From Tepidicaulis marinus (GTDB lineage Bacteria > Pseudomonadota > Alphaproteobacteria > Parvibaculales > Parvibaculaceae): a stretch of DNA of 64,000 bases. Shown here piece after piece: positions 27,333 through 36,896 of this stretch. Position numbers and translations under genes: made by a program. The stretch covers positions 186,001 to 250,000 of the forward strand of contig NZ_BBIO01000002.1 of NCBI RefSeq assembly GCF_000739695.1. The letters are read 5' to 3'. The number at the start of each line of letters is the position of its first letter. The first letter of the stretch is position 1. The notes under the pieces were generated by a model. The model was not told where the DNA came from, searched no databases, and was given only the letters and a program-made list of their open reading frames with translations.

Positions 27333-28370
27333 TTAAAACGTCAGCTCGTCCGCACCCAGATCCGCGAAATATGCCCGCACCATCTCATCGCTGACACCCT
27401 CCAGCGTGGCCGGGTCCCATTTCGGCGCCTGATCCTTGTCGATCACGACCGCCCGCACCCCTTCGTAAAAATCATGCCCCGCCATGAAGCGGTTCGTCAG
27501 GCGGAACTCAAGCTGCATAGCGGCGTCGAAATCGAGTTTCGCGCCGGCACGTACCTGTGCAAAGGCAACTTTGGTTGAAAGCGGGCTCTTGGCGCGGATG
27601 GTCTTCGCCGTCTCCTGCGCCCAGTCGCTGCCCGCCGCATCGAGGGAGGCGAGAATTTCCTCGACGCTTTCCCCGGCAAAATGCGTGTCAATCGCCGCGC
27701 GCACTTCGGCAAGCGGCGCACCTCCTGCAGGTTCGCTGAAACGCGCCACGACCTCGCCCGGCGCCGCATCGCCCTTGGCGAGCGCGGCCTTCAATTCTTC
27801 CAGTTTTTCGGACGGCACGAACGCATCGGCAAGGCCGGCATAAAGACAGTCCGCCGCTTTCAGCCGCGCGCCGGTCAGCGCCAGATACATGCCGACCTCA
27901 CCGGGGCAGCGCGGCAGGAAATAGGTCCCGCCCACATCCGGAAAAAGGCCGATCCCCGTTTCCGGCATCGCAAAAAGCGTGCGCTCGCTCACCACCCGGT
28001 GCGCGCCGTGGATGGAAAGGCCGACGCCGCCGCCCATATCGATCCCGTCGATTAGCGCCACATAAGGCTTGGGATATTTTTTGATGAAGCGGTTGAGCCG
28101 GTACTCTTCCCGGTAAAAATCAATCTGTGTGCGGTCTTTCGCTTTGCCCCAATCATGCAGCGCGCGAATGTCCCCGCCCGCGCAAAAAGCTTTCTCGCCT
28201 GCCCCTTGCACCACAACGCAAGAGACGGCCTCGTCCGCCGCCCAGGCCTCAAGCTGAGGATGCAGCGCGCGCACCATGGCAAGCGTCAGCGCGTTCAGCG
28301 CCTTCGGCCGGTTCAGCGTCACAAACCCGGCAGCGCCTTCGCGCTCGAACAGGACTTCTTCCTCACTCAT
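27333..28370 (-). CDS. 3-hydroxyisobutyryl-CoA hydrolase
   Basis: A 345-residue crotonase-superfamily thioesterase of valine catabolism. Seen: GFVTLNRPKALNALTLAMV, KAFCAGGDIRALHDWG (oxyanion loop), IDGIDMGGGVGLSIHGAHRVVSE and FAMPETGIGLFPDVGGTYFL (catalytic Glu/Asp region of HIBYL-CoA hydrolase), and a C-terminal extension beyond the 260-residue hydratases. It releases 3-hydroxyisobutyrate for MmsB. It is 8 bp downstream of the acyl-CoA dehydrogenase. Confidence 0.92.
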   Translation of the reverse strand: MSEEEVLFEREGAAGFVTLNRPKALNALTLAMVRALHPQLEAWAADEAVSCVVVQGAGEKAFCAGGDIRALHDWGKAKDRTQIDFYREEYRLNRFIKKYPKPYVALIDGIDMGGGVGLSIHGAHRVVSERTLFAMPETGIGLFPDVGGTYFLPRCPGEVGMYLALTGARLKAADCLYAGLADAFVPSEKLEELKAALAKGDAAPGEVVARFSEPAGGAPLAEVRAAIDTHFAGESVEEILASLDAAGSDWAQETAKTIRAKSPLSTKVAFAQVRAGAKLDFDAAMQLEFRLTNRFMAGHDFYEGVRAVVIDKDQAPKWDPATLEGVSDEMVRAYFADLGADELTF

Positions 28371-28378
28371 GAGAAGCC

Positions 28379-29518
28379 TTACTCCTTCAATAGTTCGCGC
28401 GCGATGATGACGCGCATGATCTCATTCGTGCCCTCGAGGATCTGATGGACGCGTAGGTCGCGCACATGCCGCTCCAGCGGGTAATCGTTCAGATAGCCAT
28501 AGCCGCCATGGATCTGCAGCGCCTCGTTCGCCACACGGAAACCCGTGTCCGTAGCAAAACGCTTAGCCATGGCCGCGAACATCGTGGCGTCATGCGTCTT
28601 CGCATCCACCTTGACGGCGGCTTGGAGAAGCAGAAGCCGGGCGGCTTCCAGCTCCGTCGCCATATCGGCAAGTTTGAACTGCAAGGCCTGAAAATCGGCA
28701 AGCGGGCGGCCGAACTGCTCGCGCTCCTTCATATAGGTACGTGCCGTTTCAAGCGCCCCGCGCGCCGTGCCGAGAGAACAGGCGCCGATATTCAGCCGGC
28801 CCCCATCGAGCCCGCTCATGGCGATCTTGAACCCCTGGTCTTCCGCGCCCAGAAGATTGGCCGCGGGCACGCGCGCATCCTCGAAAATCACCTGCCGCGT
28901 CGGCTGGCTTTTCCAGCCCATCTTCTTTTCGTCCGCGCCGAAGGAAACGCCCGGCATGTCCTTTTCGATGATCAGGCAGGATATGCCCTTCGCGCCTTCG
29001 CCGCCCGTTCGCACCATGCAGACATAAATGTCCGAAACACCGGCGCCGGAAATGAAAGCCTTGCCGCCATTGAGAACGTATTCGTCCCCCTCCTTCACCG
29101 CCTTGGTGCGCAGCGAGGCCGCATCCGAGCCCGAGCCCGGCTCCGTCAGGCAGTAGCTTGCGATCTTTTTCATGGAGGTGAGATCGGGCAGGTATTTCTG
29201 GCGCTGCTCTTCCGTCCCGTAGGTGTCGATCATCCAGGACGCCATATTATGGATCGAGATGAAAGACGCCGTGGAAGTGCAGCCCCGCGACAGCGCCTCG
29301 AAGATCAGCGCCGCATCGAGCCGGGTGAGCGCCGAGCCCCCCACATCCTCGCGCACGTAAATCCCGGCAAAGCCGAGGCCCGCCGCCTCGCGCATCACAT
29401 CCACGGGAAAATGCGAGGTTCTGTCCCATTCGGCGGCATGGGGGGCCAATTTATCGGCGGCAAATTGCGCCGCCATATCCTGAATGGCGCGCTGCTGTTC
29501 ATCGAGCTCGAATTGCAT
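28379..29518 (-). CDS. Acyl-CoA dehydrogenase, probable isobutyryl-CoA dehydrogenase
   Basis: A 379-residue FAD enzyme. Seen: the ACAD middle domain YCLTEPGSGSDAASLRTKA and the C-terminal signature QIHGGYGYLNDYPLERHVRDLRVHQILEGTNEIMRVIIARELL with the catalytic Glu in EGTNEI. In a cluster with HIBCH and mmsB it most likely oxidises isobutyryl-CoA to methacrylyl-CoA. The start at 29518 (MQFELDEQQ) has GGGAGGA upstream; the frame otherwise runs 51 codons further into the hemB promoter region, which is unlikely. The methacrylyl-CoA hydratase and mmsA are not in the window. Confidence 0.9.
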   Translation of the reverse strand: MQFELDEQQRAIQDMAAQFAADKLAPHAAEWDRTSHFPVDVMREAAGLGFAGIYVREDVGGSALTRLDAALIFEALSRGCTSTASFISIHNMASWMIDTYGTEEQRQKYLPDLTSMKKIASYCLTEPGSGSDAASLRTKAVKEGDEYVLNGGKAFISGAGVSDIYVCMVRTGGEGAKGISCLIIEKDMPGVSFGADEKKMGWKSQPTRQVIFEDARVPAANLLGAEDQGFKIAMSGLDGGRLNIGACSLGTARGALETARTYMKEREQFGRPLADFQALQFKLADMATELEAARLLLLQAAVKVDAKTHDATMFAAMAKRFATDTGFRVANEALQIHGGYGYLNDYPLERHVRDLRVHQILEGTNEIMRVIIARELLKE

Positions 29519-29556
29519 GACGATCCTCCCATAACGGGTTCTTGGGCGGGTTCTGA

Positions 29557-30678
<1,122 letters not shown>

Positions 30679-30714
30679 CGCCCACCTATATCTGCGGCGT
30701 GGTGTGAGGCTGCT

Positions 30715-30814
30715 TGGACCCCGGGTCAAGCCCGGGGTGACATCTGGTGACTGGTGTAAGGCATTGCTCTGCAACTTACTCAGGTTGTCACCCCGGCCCC
30801 CGTGCCGGGGTCCA
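30715..30814. repeat. Bipartite palindromic element, copy 1
   Basis: Two GC-rich palindromes in inverted orientation flank a 43-bp spacer: TGGACCCCGGGTCAAGCCCGGGGTGACA-like (30715-30742; longer than 20 bases in full) and TGTCACCCCGG ... CCGGGGTCCA (30786-30814). The element is 100 bp and lies between the convergent ends of hemB and the decarboxylase gene. A second copy of the same length is at 61374. It is not transposase-bearing; it resembles REP/BIME-type repeats. Confidence 0.85.
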
Positions 30815-30861
30815 CACTGACTATGCGCCAGGTGAGAGTGCGTGAGCGTAGCACACGTCCC

Positions 30862-32037
30862 TCACGCCGACAGCGTCTCCGCCTCGGCAAGCGGCATGGC
30901 CTCTTCAAGCCAATGCGGGCGCCCGTCGACGCGCAGCACCGTGTCGGTGACGAAGCCGTTGAAGCCCGTGGCCAGCGCTAGCGAATATGCGCCCATCAGC
31001 CCGACCTCGATCCAGTCGCCTTCCTCGATATCGTCCGGCACGAGGAAAGGCCCGTCCATCACATCAAGACTGTCGCAGGTCGGCCCGAACACGCGGAAGG
31101 CTTTCGGCGCGCCGGTCAGCGCCCGCCCGCCCTTGCCGAAAGCGCGGGCCGGCATGACGAAATTGCCGATATTGACCTCCGAGAGACAACCGTAAATCCC
31201 CTCATTCACATAAATCGCATCACCTTTCCGAAGATGCACCTGCAAGAGCAGCGAGCAGCCATCGGCGACGAGCGCGCGGCCCGGCTCGCAAAGGAGCGGC
31301 AGCGTGATGCCGAGTTCTTTCACGGCAGCGGCGATATCGGCCAGCATCGCTTCAAGATCCACATGCACGCCCGCATAAGGCGCGGGGAAGCCGCCGCCGA
31401 TGTCGAGGAACTGAAGCGGCACATCCGCCTTTTCCATGATCTCGACGGCGCGTTTCAAAGCGCTGCGATAGGCATCCGGATCGAGACACTGGCTGCCGAC
31501 ATGAAAGGTGAGCCCGGCGCGCATGCCCCGCTCATGGACGATCTTGAGAAGCCGCACGGCTTCTTCCGGCGGTGCGCCGAACTTGCTCGAAAGATTATAG
31601 ACGGCGCCCTTGCCATCCGTTTCAAAACGCACAGCAACCGTGACATCGCGCCCGGCGATTTCCTCGATCTTGTCGATCTCCACTTCATGATCGACGACGA
31701 AATCCGTAATGCCGTAAACATCGGCAGCGGAGTCGATCGCCCCGCGCCCTTTTACCGGGTGATTGAAATAACAATCGGCATCGGGAAGCAGCTCGCGCAC
31801 CGCCGCGATCTCCGGCAGCGAGGCTGTGTCATAAGAAGTGATGCCGCCTTCGCTGAGCGCTTTCAACACGAAGGGATGGGGATTGCATTTGACCGCATAA
31901 AGAACGTCGCCGGAAAAATGCTCGACGAAGAGCCGCGCCTTTTCCCTCAACACCTCCGGCCAGACGATGAACACCGGGTAGGACGGATTGAGCCGCTCGA
32001 TGATCGAGGCGACGGAGGGAAAGCTGCGGGCTTTCAT
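30862..32037 (-). CDS. Ornithine decarboxylase-type PLP enzyme (fold III)
   Basis: A 391-residue decarboxylase of the alanine-racemase fold. Seen: VLYAVKCNPHPFVLKAL with the PLP lysine, GLTFHVGSQCLDP (His stacking on PLP), FLDIGGGFP, LLCEPGRALVADG, and FGPTCDSLDVM, the C-terminal motif with the reactive cysteine of ornithine/lysine decarboxylases. It should make putrescine from ornithine, possibly cadaverine from lysine, for polyamine synthesis. No antizyme-like or start-of-operon control element is visible. Confidence 0.88.
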   Translation of the reverse strand: MKARSFPSVASIIERLNPSYPVFIVWPEVLREKARLFVEHFSGDVLYAVKCNPHPFVLKALSEGGITSYDTASLPEIAAVRELLPDADCYFNHPVKGRGAIDSAADVYGITDFVVDHEVEIDKIEEIAGRDVTVAVRFETDGKGAVYNLSSKFGAPPEEAVRLLKIVHERGMRAGLTFHVGSQCLDPDAYRSALKRAVEIMEKADVPLQFLDIGGGFPAPYAGVHVDLEAMLADIAAAVKELGITLPLLCEPGRALVADGCSLLLQVHLRKGDAIYVNEGIYGCLSEVNIGNFVMPARAFGKGGRALTGAPKAFRVFGPTCDSLDVMDGPFLVPDDIEEGDWIEVGLMGAYSLALATGFNGFVTDTVLRVDGRPHWLEEAMPLAEAETLSA

Positions 32038-32063
32038 CGGCGTTTCTCCCGTTCAAGTTCGTT

Positions 32064-32933
32064 TTATTTTTCAAGGCGCGCGATGAGGCTCGATGTATCC
32101 CAGCGCCCGCCGCCCATTTGCTGCACTTCCGAATAAAACTGATCTACAAGAGCTGCGACCGGCAAATGCGAGCCGTTGCGCCGCGCTTCTTCCAGGCAAA
32201 TCGAAAGGTCCTTGCGCATCCAATCGACCGCGAAGCCGAAATCGAATGTGCCCTCGATCATGGTTTGATAGCGGTTCTCCATCTGCCAGGACTGGGCGGC
32301 GCCTTTTGAAATAACGTCGATAACGGCGGCAGGGTCCAGGCCGGCCTGTTTGGCGAAATGAATGCCTTCCGAAAGTCCCTGCACGAGCCCGGCGATACAG
32401 ATCTGATTGACCATTTTGGTGAGCTGCCCCGCGCCGGGGCCGCCGAGAAGTTTGACCGAGCGGGCATAGGCATCGATCACCGGGGCGGCTTTTTCGAAAT
32501 CCGCTTCGCCGCCGCCGCACATCACCGTCAGGACCCCGTTTTCCGCCCCGGCTTGGCCGCCGGAAATCGGCGCATCGATGGCGCCGATGCCTTTGGCGAT
32601 GGCCGCGCCGTAAATTTCCCGGGCGACGATTGCCGAAGCCGTGGTGTGATCGACGAAAATCGCGCCGCTTTTCATACCCTCGAAAGCGCCTTCCGGGCCG
32701 AGCGTGACCGCGCGCAGATCATCGTCATTGCCGACGCAGGTGAAAACGAAATCGGCTCCTTCCGCCGCCCGCGCCGGGCTCGGGGCATTCTTGCCGCCGA
32801 ATGCCTTGCTCCAAGCCTCAGCTTTTGCGCCGGTGCGGTTATAGACCGTGACCGTGTGCCCGGCCTTTTGCAGATGGCCAGCCATGGGATAGCCCATCAC
32901 GCCAAGCCCGATAAACGCCGCCTTTACACCCAT
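32064..32933 (-). CDS. NAD(P)-dependent beta-hydroxyacid dehydrogenase (HIBADH family)
   Basis: A 289-residue relative of mmsB. Seen: AAFIGLGVMGYPMAGHLQKAGH, IDAPISGGQAGAENGVLTVMCGG, and QLTKMVNQICIAGLVQGLSEGIHFAKQAGLD with the catalytic lysine. It lacks the long CPVPGP loop of true HIBADH and looks closer to the 2-hydroxy-3-oxopropionate or glyoxylate/succinic-semialdehyde reductase type. GAGGATCTG-ATG sets the start at 32933. It is 26 bp upstream of the decarboxylase gene on the same strand, perhaps one transcript. Substrate not determinable. Confidence 0.85.
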   Translation of the reverse strand: MGVKAAFIGLGVMGYPMAGHLQKAGHTVTVYNRTGAKAEAWSKAFGGKNAPSPARAAEGADFVFTCVGNDDDLRAVTLGPEGAFEGMKSGAIFVDHTTASAIVAREIYGAAIAKGIGAIDAPISGGQAGAENGVLTVMCGGGEADFEKAAPVIDAYARSVKLLGGPGAGQLTKMVNQICIAGLVQGLSEGIHFAKQAGLDPAAVIDVISKGAAQSWQMENRYQTMIEGTFDFGFAVDWMRKDLSICLEEARRNGSHLPVAALVDQFYSEVQQMGGGRWDTSSLIARLEK

Positions 32934-33101
32934 CAGATCCTCACTATTTCTCATCTGTCATGGCGGCGTCCCATTTTGCCGTGGGACTTATCCCCGCCTT
33001 TTGCGGCCATGGTATAGAGGGAGCGGGCAAAAACCAAAACCGGCCCTGTGAGCCAATCTCGTGAGCGAGCCGTTTGAGCCAGCCTTGGGGGGAGAGGAAA
33101 C

Positions 33102-35549
33102 ATGAAACGCGTGAAGAAAGCGGCCAAATGGACCGGCATCGTGTTTGCGGGCGCGTTTGCCCTCATCGCCCTTCTCCTGCTCGACCGGTTTTCCGCCGCC
33201 CGCCATGCCGCCCCGCAAATTCAAGGTGAAAAAGAAATAGCATCTCCCCTTGGCAGCGGCGTGACATTGAGTGCGCCCGTCACAATCCTGCGGGATAAAA
33301 ACGCCGTCCCGCATATCGAAGCGCAAAGCGAAAAAGATGCGCTCTTTGCCCTGGGTTATGCCCACGGCCAGGACCGGCTCTGGCAGATGGAGCTGCTGCG
33401 CCGGGTGGGCACCGGACGGCTTGCGGAAGTCTTCGGCCCGCCCGCCCTTTCCATCGACCGGTTTTTCCGCACCCTCGGCTTTGCCCATCTGGCGGACGAT
33501 ACCTACGCCGCCCTGCCCGGCAGGATGAAGGAACTCCTCGATGCCTATGCCGCGGGCGTGAACGCCTCCATGAGCGGGCGGGACAAACCGCTGCCGCTCG
33601 AATTCCAGCTGCTCTTTCATGAGCCCGAACCCTGGGAACCGCGCCACTCGCTCGTCATGGTGAAAATGCTGGAGCTCGGCCTTTCGGCCAATGCCTTCGA
33701 TGAAATTGCCCGCGCGCGGCTCGCCCGCGATTTGCCGCCGACAAGCTTTCAGGAATTTTTCGGCGTCGAAGAAGAACTCGCCCCTTTTCTCGTCGGCGAA
33801 CTCGGCAAGCTTTTCCAAAAAGCGCCGCTGACCAAGACCGCGCGCGCCTGGCCCGATCTCGGCCCCATCGGCGCCTCCAATAATTGGGTGGTAAACGGAG
33901 AGCACACGAAAAGCGGCAAGCCGCTGCTCGCCAATGATCCCCATCTTGGCATGCTCGCCCCCTCGCTCTGGTATCTCGTGCATCTGCAAAACCCGGTGGA
34001 GGGTGAGACCCGCAATCTTGTGGGCGCGACGATCCCCGGCATTCCAAGCGTGCTGCTCGGCCGGAACGACCGCATCGCCTGGGGCCTTACGAATACGCGG
34101 CCCGACAGCCAGGACCTTTATATCGAGCGGCTCAATCCCGATAACCCGGATGAATATGAAACGCCCGATGGCTTTACCGCCTTTAAGGTGCGCGAGGAAC
34201 ACATCAAGGTACGCTTCGGCTCGGATGAAGTCTTGAGCGTCAGGGCGACGCGGCACGGCCCGGTACTGCCGGAGGAAACCGTGGCAGGCGCGCCCTCGCT
34301 CGAAGAAGGTCACGTCCTCGCGCTTTCCTGGCCGGCGCTTGAGCCCGGCGATCTGACGGTCGCGGCAGGATACAAGATGAGCCGGGCGGAAAATTTCACC
34401 GGCTTCCTGGAGGCGCTGCGCGATGACTATGTCAGCCCCATGCAGTCCATCGTCTATGGCGATATTGACGGGAATATCGGCTTCATCGCGCCGGCGCATA
34501 TTCCGCTACGCGGGCCGGCGCACCGCACGAAAGGGCTGATGCCCGCCGAAGGCTGGCTGCGCGACAATGACTGGACGGGCATCATTCCCTTCGACGCGCT
34601 GCCGCAGCTTTACAATCCGGCAAGCGGCATCATCGCGAGCGCCAATCACAAGATCGTGGACGACAATTATCCCTATCAGCTCGCGCTCGACTGGAACGCG
34701 CCTTACCGCGCCATTCGCATTTATGAACTCCTGGAAGCGGGAGACGATTTCAGCGCGCAGGATTTCGCCGACATGCAGATGGATAATCTCTCGCTTTTTG
34801 CCGCCCGCGTGCTGCCGCTTCTTCTGGAACATTTGCCTGAGGCGCAAAAAGAAACGGCGGAAGGCAAACTGCTTGCCGCCTGGAACCATTCCCTCGATGC
34901 GGAAAAAGCCGCCCCGCTCATCTATGCCGCCTTTCTGCACGAGCTGCCGAAAACACTCTGGGCGGATGAGCTTGGTGCCTCTTTTGACAGTTACAAAAGC
35001 CCGCGTTCGGATTTTCTCTTGAGCATCTTCGAAGGCACACGCCCCAATACCCATTGGTGCGATGACACGCAAACGGAAGAAACGGAAAGCTGCGCCGCCC
35101 AAACCGGCAAGGCCTTTGAGGCGGCAATGGCGGGGCTGCGCGAGACATATGGCGAAGACCCTCAAGATTGGACCTGGGGCGCGGCGCATCCCGTGATCAA
35201 CAACCACATTCCGGGCGGCAGCTTGCCCTTCCTGAAAAACTGGCTGAGCCTTGAAACGCCATCGGCGGGCGGCATACATACGCTGAACCGCGGGCAATAT
35301 CGAGGCAGCGGCGCGCGGCCCTTCGCCAATATCCATGCGGCAGGTTTCCGCGCCGTCTATGATTTTGCCGATCTCGACAGCTCGCTTTACATGATCTCGA
35401 CCGGCCAGTCGGGCGATCCTTATTCGCCCTTTTACGGCAATCTTCTGGAAGATTGGGCGGCGGGTCGAACCATCACCATTTCAACGCGCAAGGACGTTTA
35501 TCGCAAAGGCGCGCTTGGCACGCTCACCCTGCGCCCGGCAGACGGATAA
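33102..35549 (+). CDS. Penicillin acylase family Ntn hydrolase, membrane-anchored or exported
   Basis: An 815-residue precursor. A basic N-terminus and hydrophobic helix (residues 10-28) act as signal or anchor. The alpha-chain part includes FALGYAHGQDRLWQMELLRRVGTGRLAEVFG. Autocleavage should occur before Ser259 in IGASNNWVVNG, making Ser259 the beta-chain nucleophile; the SNNW box is intact. Later motifs are NDPHLGMLAPSLWYLVHL, IPGIPSVLLGRNDRIAWGLTN and IVYGDIDGNIGFIAPAHIP. Such acylases cleave side-chain amides of beta-lactams, acyl-homoserine lactones or other N-acyl compounds. A strong ribosome site (GAGAGG) precedes the start. Its 3' end lies 5 bp from the convergent TonB-like gene. Confidence 0.9.
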   Translation: MKRVKKAAKWTGIVFAGAFALIALLLLDRFSAARHAAPQIQGEKEIASPLGSGVTLSAPVTILRDKNAVPHIEAQSEKDALFALGYAHGQDRLWQMELLRRVGTGRLAEVFGPPALSIDRFFRTLGFAHLADDTYAALPGRMKELLDAYAAGVNASMSGRDKPLPLEFQLLFHEPEPWEPRHSLVMVKMLELGLSANAFDEIARARLARDLPPTSFQEFFGVEEELAPFLVGELGKLFQKAPLTKTARAWPDLGPIGASNNWVVNGEHTKSGKPLLANDPHLGMLAPSLWYLVHLQNPVEGETRNLVGATIPGIPSVLLGRNDRIAWGLTNTRPDSQDLYIERLNPDNPDEYETPDGFTAFKVREEHIKVRFGSDEVLSVRATRHGPVLPEETVAGAPSLEEGHVLALSWPALEPGDLTVAAGYKMSRAENFTGFLEALRDDYVSPMQSIVYGDIDGNIGFIAPAHIPLRGPAHRTKGLMPAEGWLRDNDWTGIIPFDALPQLYNPASGIIASANHKIVDDNYPYQLALDWNAPYRAIRIYELLEAGDDFSAQDFADMQMDNLSLFAARVLPLLLEHLPEAQKETAEGKLLAAWNHSLDAEKAAPLIYAAFLHELPKTLWADELGASFDSYKSPRSDFLLSIFEGTRPNTHWCDDTQTEETESCAAQTGKAFEAAMAGLRETYGEDPQDWTWGAAHPVINNHIPGGSLPFLKNWLSLETPSAGGIHTLNRGQYRGSGARPFANIHAAGFRAVYDFADLDSSLYMISTGQSGDPYSPFYGNLLEDWAAGRTITISTRKDVYRKGALGTLTLRPADG

Positions 35550-35554
35550 GACGC

Positions 35555-36427
35555 CTATTCGATCCGGCCTTCCGCCGCGATCCGGCCCGTCTTGCAATTG
35601 GGCGAGGAATCGATGGTGCATTTGTCGTAGTAAAGCCGCACCGTACCCGCCTCGTCCTGCGTCATGTGATAGCAGTCTTTGGTGTTGTAGGAGATGACGG
35701 GCGATTGATGGCACCACATGTCGCCTTCGATCCACCAGCGCCCTTCCCCGTCGAGGCTGCGCGTCGAAGAGCGCTGCTGGTGGAAAGTCTTGTAGTGGTA
35801 ATAGACGAGTTCCACTTCCGAGGTGCCGTCCGGCTTCAGCTTGATGATCGTGTTGGTGAGGCGGTTGCCGCCGGGAATATCGAGTCGGCCCATTTCCAGA
35901 TTGAACGTATGTCCGCTCGACTGCGCGGCGATCTGGATGCCGGTCATTTTCGTCCCCTTTTGATTGAGGATCGTCTGCTCGGCCTCGCCGCTGCTGCCTT
36001 GCGTATCGTCTCCGCTTGTACCCTCGGAGCGTCCGGCAACGGCCTGTTTGGCCTCGCCCTCAACGGGCGTCGTCTTTTCCGCCGTCTGGGGGCGTTCGGT
36101 CTTGCGCAGCGGAATGACGTCGGGCTTGGGCTTCGGTTTTTCCACGACTTCGGGTTTTTCGGCAGGCTTCGGCGCCGGGTCCACATCGGCATCGGCAAAG
36201 ACCGGGTCCTGCTGCGCCCCGTCAATATCCGCCGCCGCATCCACGTCCTGGCCCGGCCCGGCCGCAAGCTGAAAGAACAGCTTGTCGCCGCCGCCCGGCC
36301 CCGGCGCGCCGAAAATACCGCCCGCCAGCATGAAGAGGATAAAGGCCAGCACATGCACCAGCGCGGAGCCGATAAGAAACCGCTTTATATTCGGCGGTGA
36401 GGATGGCGATTGTTCGGCCAAACTCAT
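35555..36427 (-). CDS. TonB-like shuttle protein with a non-TonB C-terminal domain
   Basis: A 290-residue protein, the last gene of an exbB-exbD-exbD-like operon. One membrane helix spans about residues 16-38 and contains Ser21-x3-His25 (SALVH), the SxxxH pattern of the TonB/TolA helix that contacts ExbB-ExbD. A Pro/Lys/Glu-rich linker follows (84-125), then a Gly/Ser stretch. The C-terminal domain (163-290) has no TonB C-terminal motif. It is beta-rich with SGHTFNLEMG, IIKLKPDGTSEVELVYYH, GRWWIEGDMWCHQ and KDCYHMTQDEAG, and four cysteines (239, 252, 270, 278) that could make two disulfides. The GxWxxxGDxxC...CYxxxxD pattern recalls DUF995-like or lipocalin-like periplasmic domains. Strong ribosome site GGGAGGAG. 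Confidence 0.75.
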   Translation of the reverse strand: MSLAEQSPSSPPNIKRFLIGSALVHVLAFILFMLAGGIFGAPGPGGGDKLFFQLAAGPGQDVDAAADIDGAQQDPVFADADVDPAPKPAEKPEVVEKPKPKPDVIPLRKTERPQTAEKTTPVEGEAKQAVAGRSEGTSGDDTQGSSGEAEQTILNQKGTKMTGIQIAAQSSGHTFNLEMGRLDIPGGNRLTNTIIKLKPDGTSEVELVYYHYKTFHQQRSSTRSLDGEGRWWIEGDMWCHQSPVISYNTKDCYHMTQDEAGTVRLYYDKCTIDSSPNCKTGRIAAEGRIE

Positions 36428-36488
36428 GTTACTCCTCCCGTTACACCCCCGCCCGCGCCCGGCACCCGGCCCGGGCGGCGCGTTTCTT

Positions 36489-36896
36489 TTATTCCTTTGC
36501 TTGCTGCGTGATCAGCATGACCTCCTTCACGCCGATATTGCGCAGGCCCTCCATGAGCTGAATGAGATCATGGGCATCCGCCGCCTGATCCGCCTTCACC
36601 GTCACGGCCTCCACCGCGAGCTTGGAGAAGCGGTTGCGCAGCATGTAGGGCGCCATTTGCGCGTCCATGGTCAGGTCCTGAAAATGCACGAAGCCGTCCG
36701 CTTCCACATAAAGGATGAGTTCTTCTTCCTGCTTCTTGTCGTCCACCTGGCCGGTGGGAAGCTCGACATCCACCGTGTCGGTCTTCTTCAGCGTGCCGGT
36801 GAGAAGAAAGAAGATCAGCAGCAGAAACACTACATTTATGAGCGGCACCACGCTTTCGATCTGGCGGCGGGGCGGGTTTTCCTCGAACTCGATCAT
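36489..36896 (-). CDS. ExbD/TolR-family protein with Asn at the proton-carrying position
   Basis: A 135-residue biopolymer-transport protein with one N-terminal membrane helix (VVPLINVVFLLLIFFLLTGT, residues 16-35) and a periplasmic domain (VKADQAADAHDLIQLMEGLRNIG near 98-120). In ExbD/TolR/MotB-type stators the helix begins with an essential Asp (PLIDVVF); here it is Asn21. It overlaps the preceding exbD gene by 4 bp (ATGA), so the two ExbDs are made together and could form a heterodimer in the ExbB pore. Confidence 0.85.
   Translation of the reverse strand: MIEFEENPPRRQIESVVPLINVVFLLLIFFLLTGTLKKTDTVDVELPTGQVDDKKQEEELILYVEADGFVHFQDLTMDAQMAPYMLRNRFSKLAVEAVTVKADQAADAHDLIQLMEGLRNIGVKEVMLITQQAKE

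Noticed and set aside
35555-36427. Ordinary TonB
   Set aside because: The N-terminal helix and linker fit TonB, but the C-terminal domain lacks the TonB motif and carries four cysteines.
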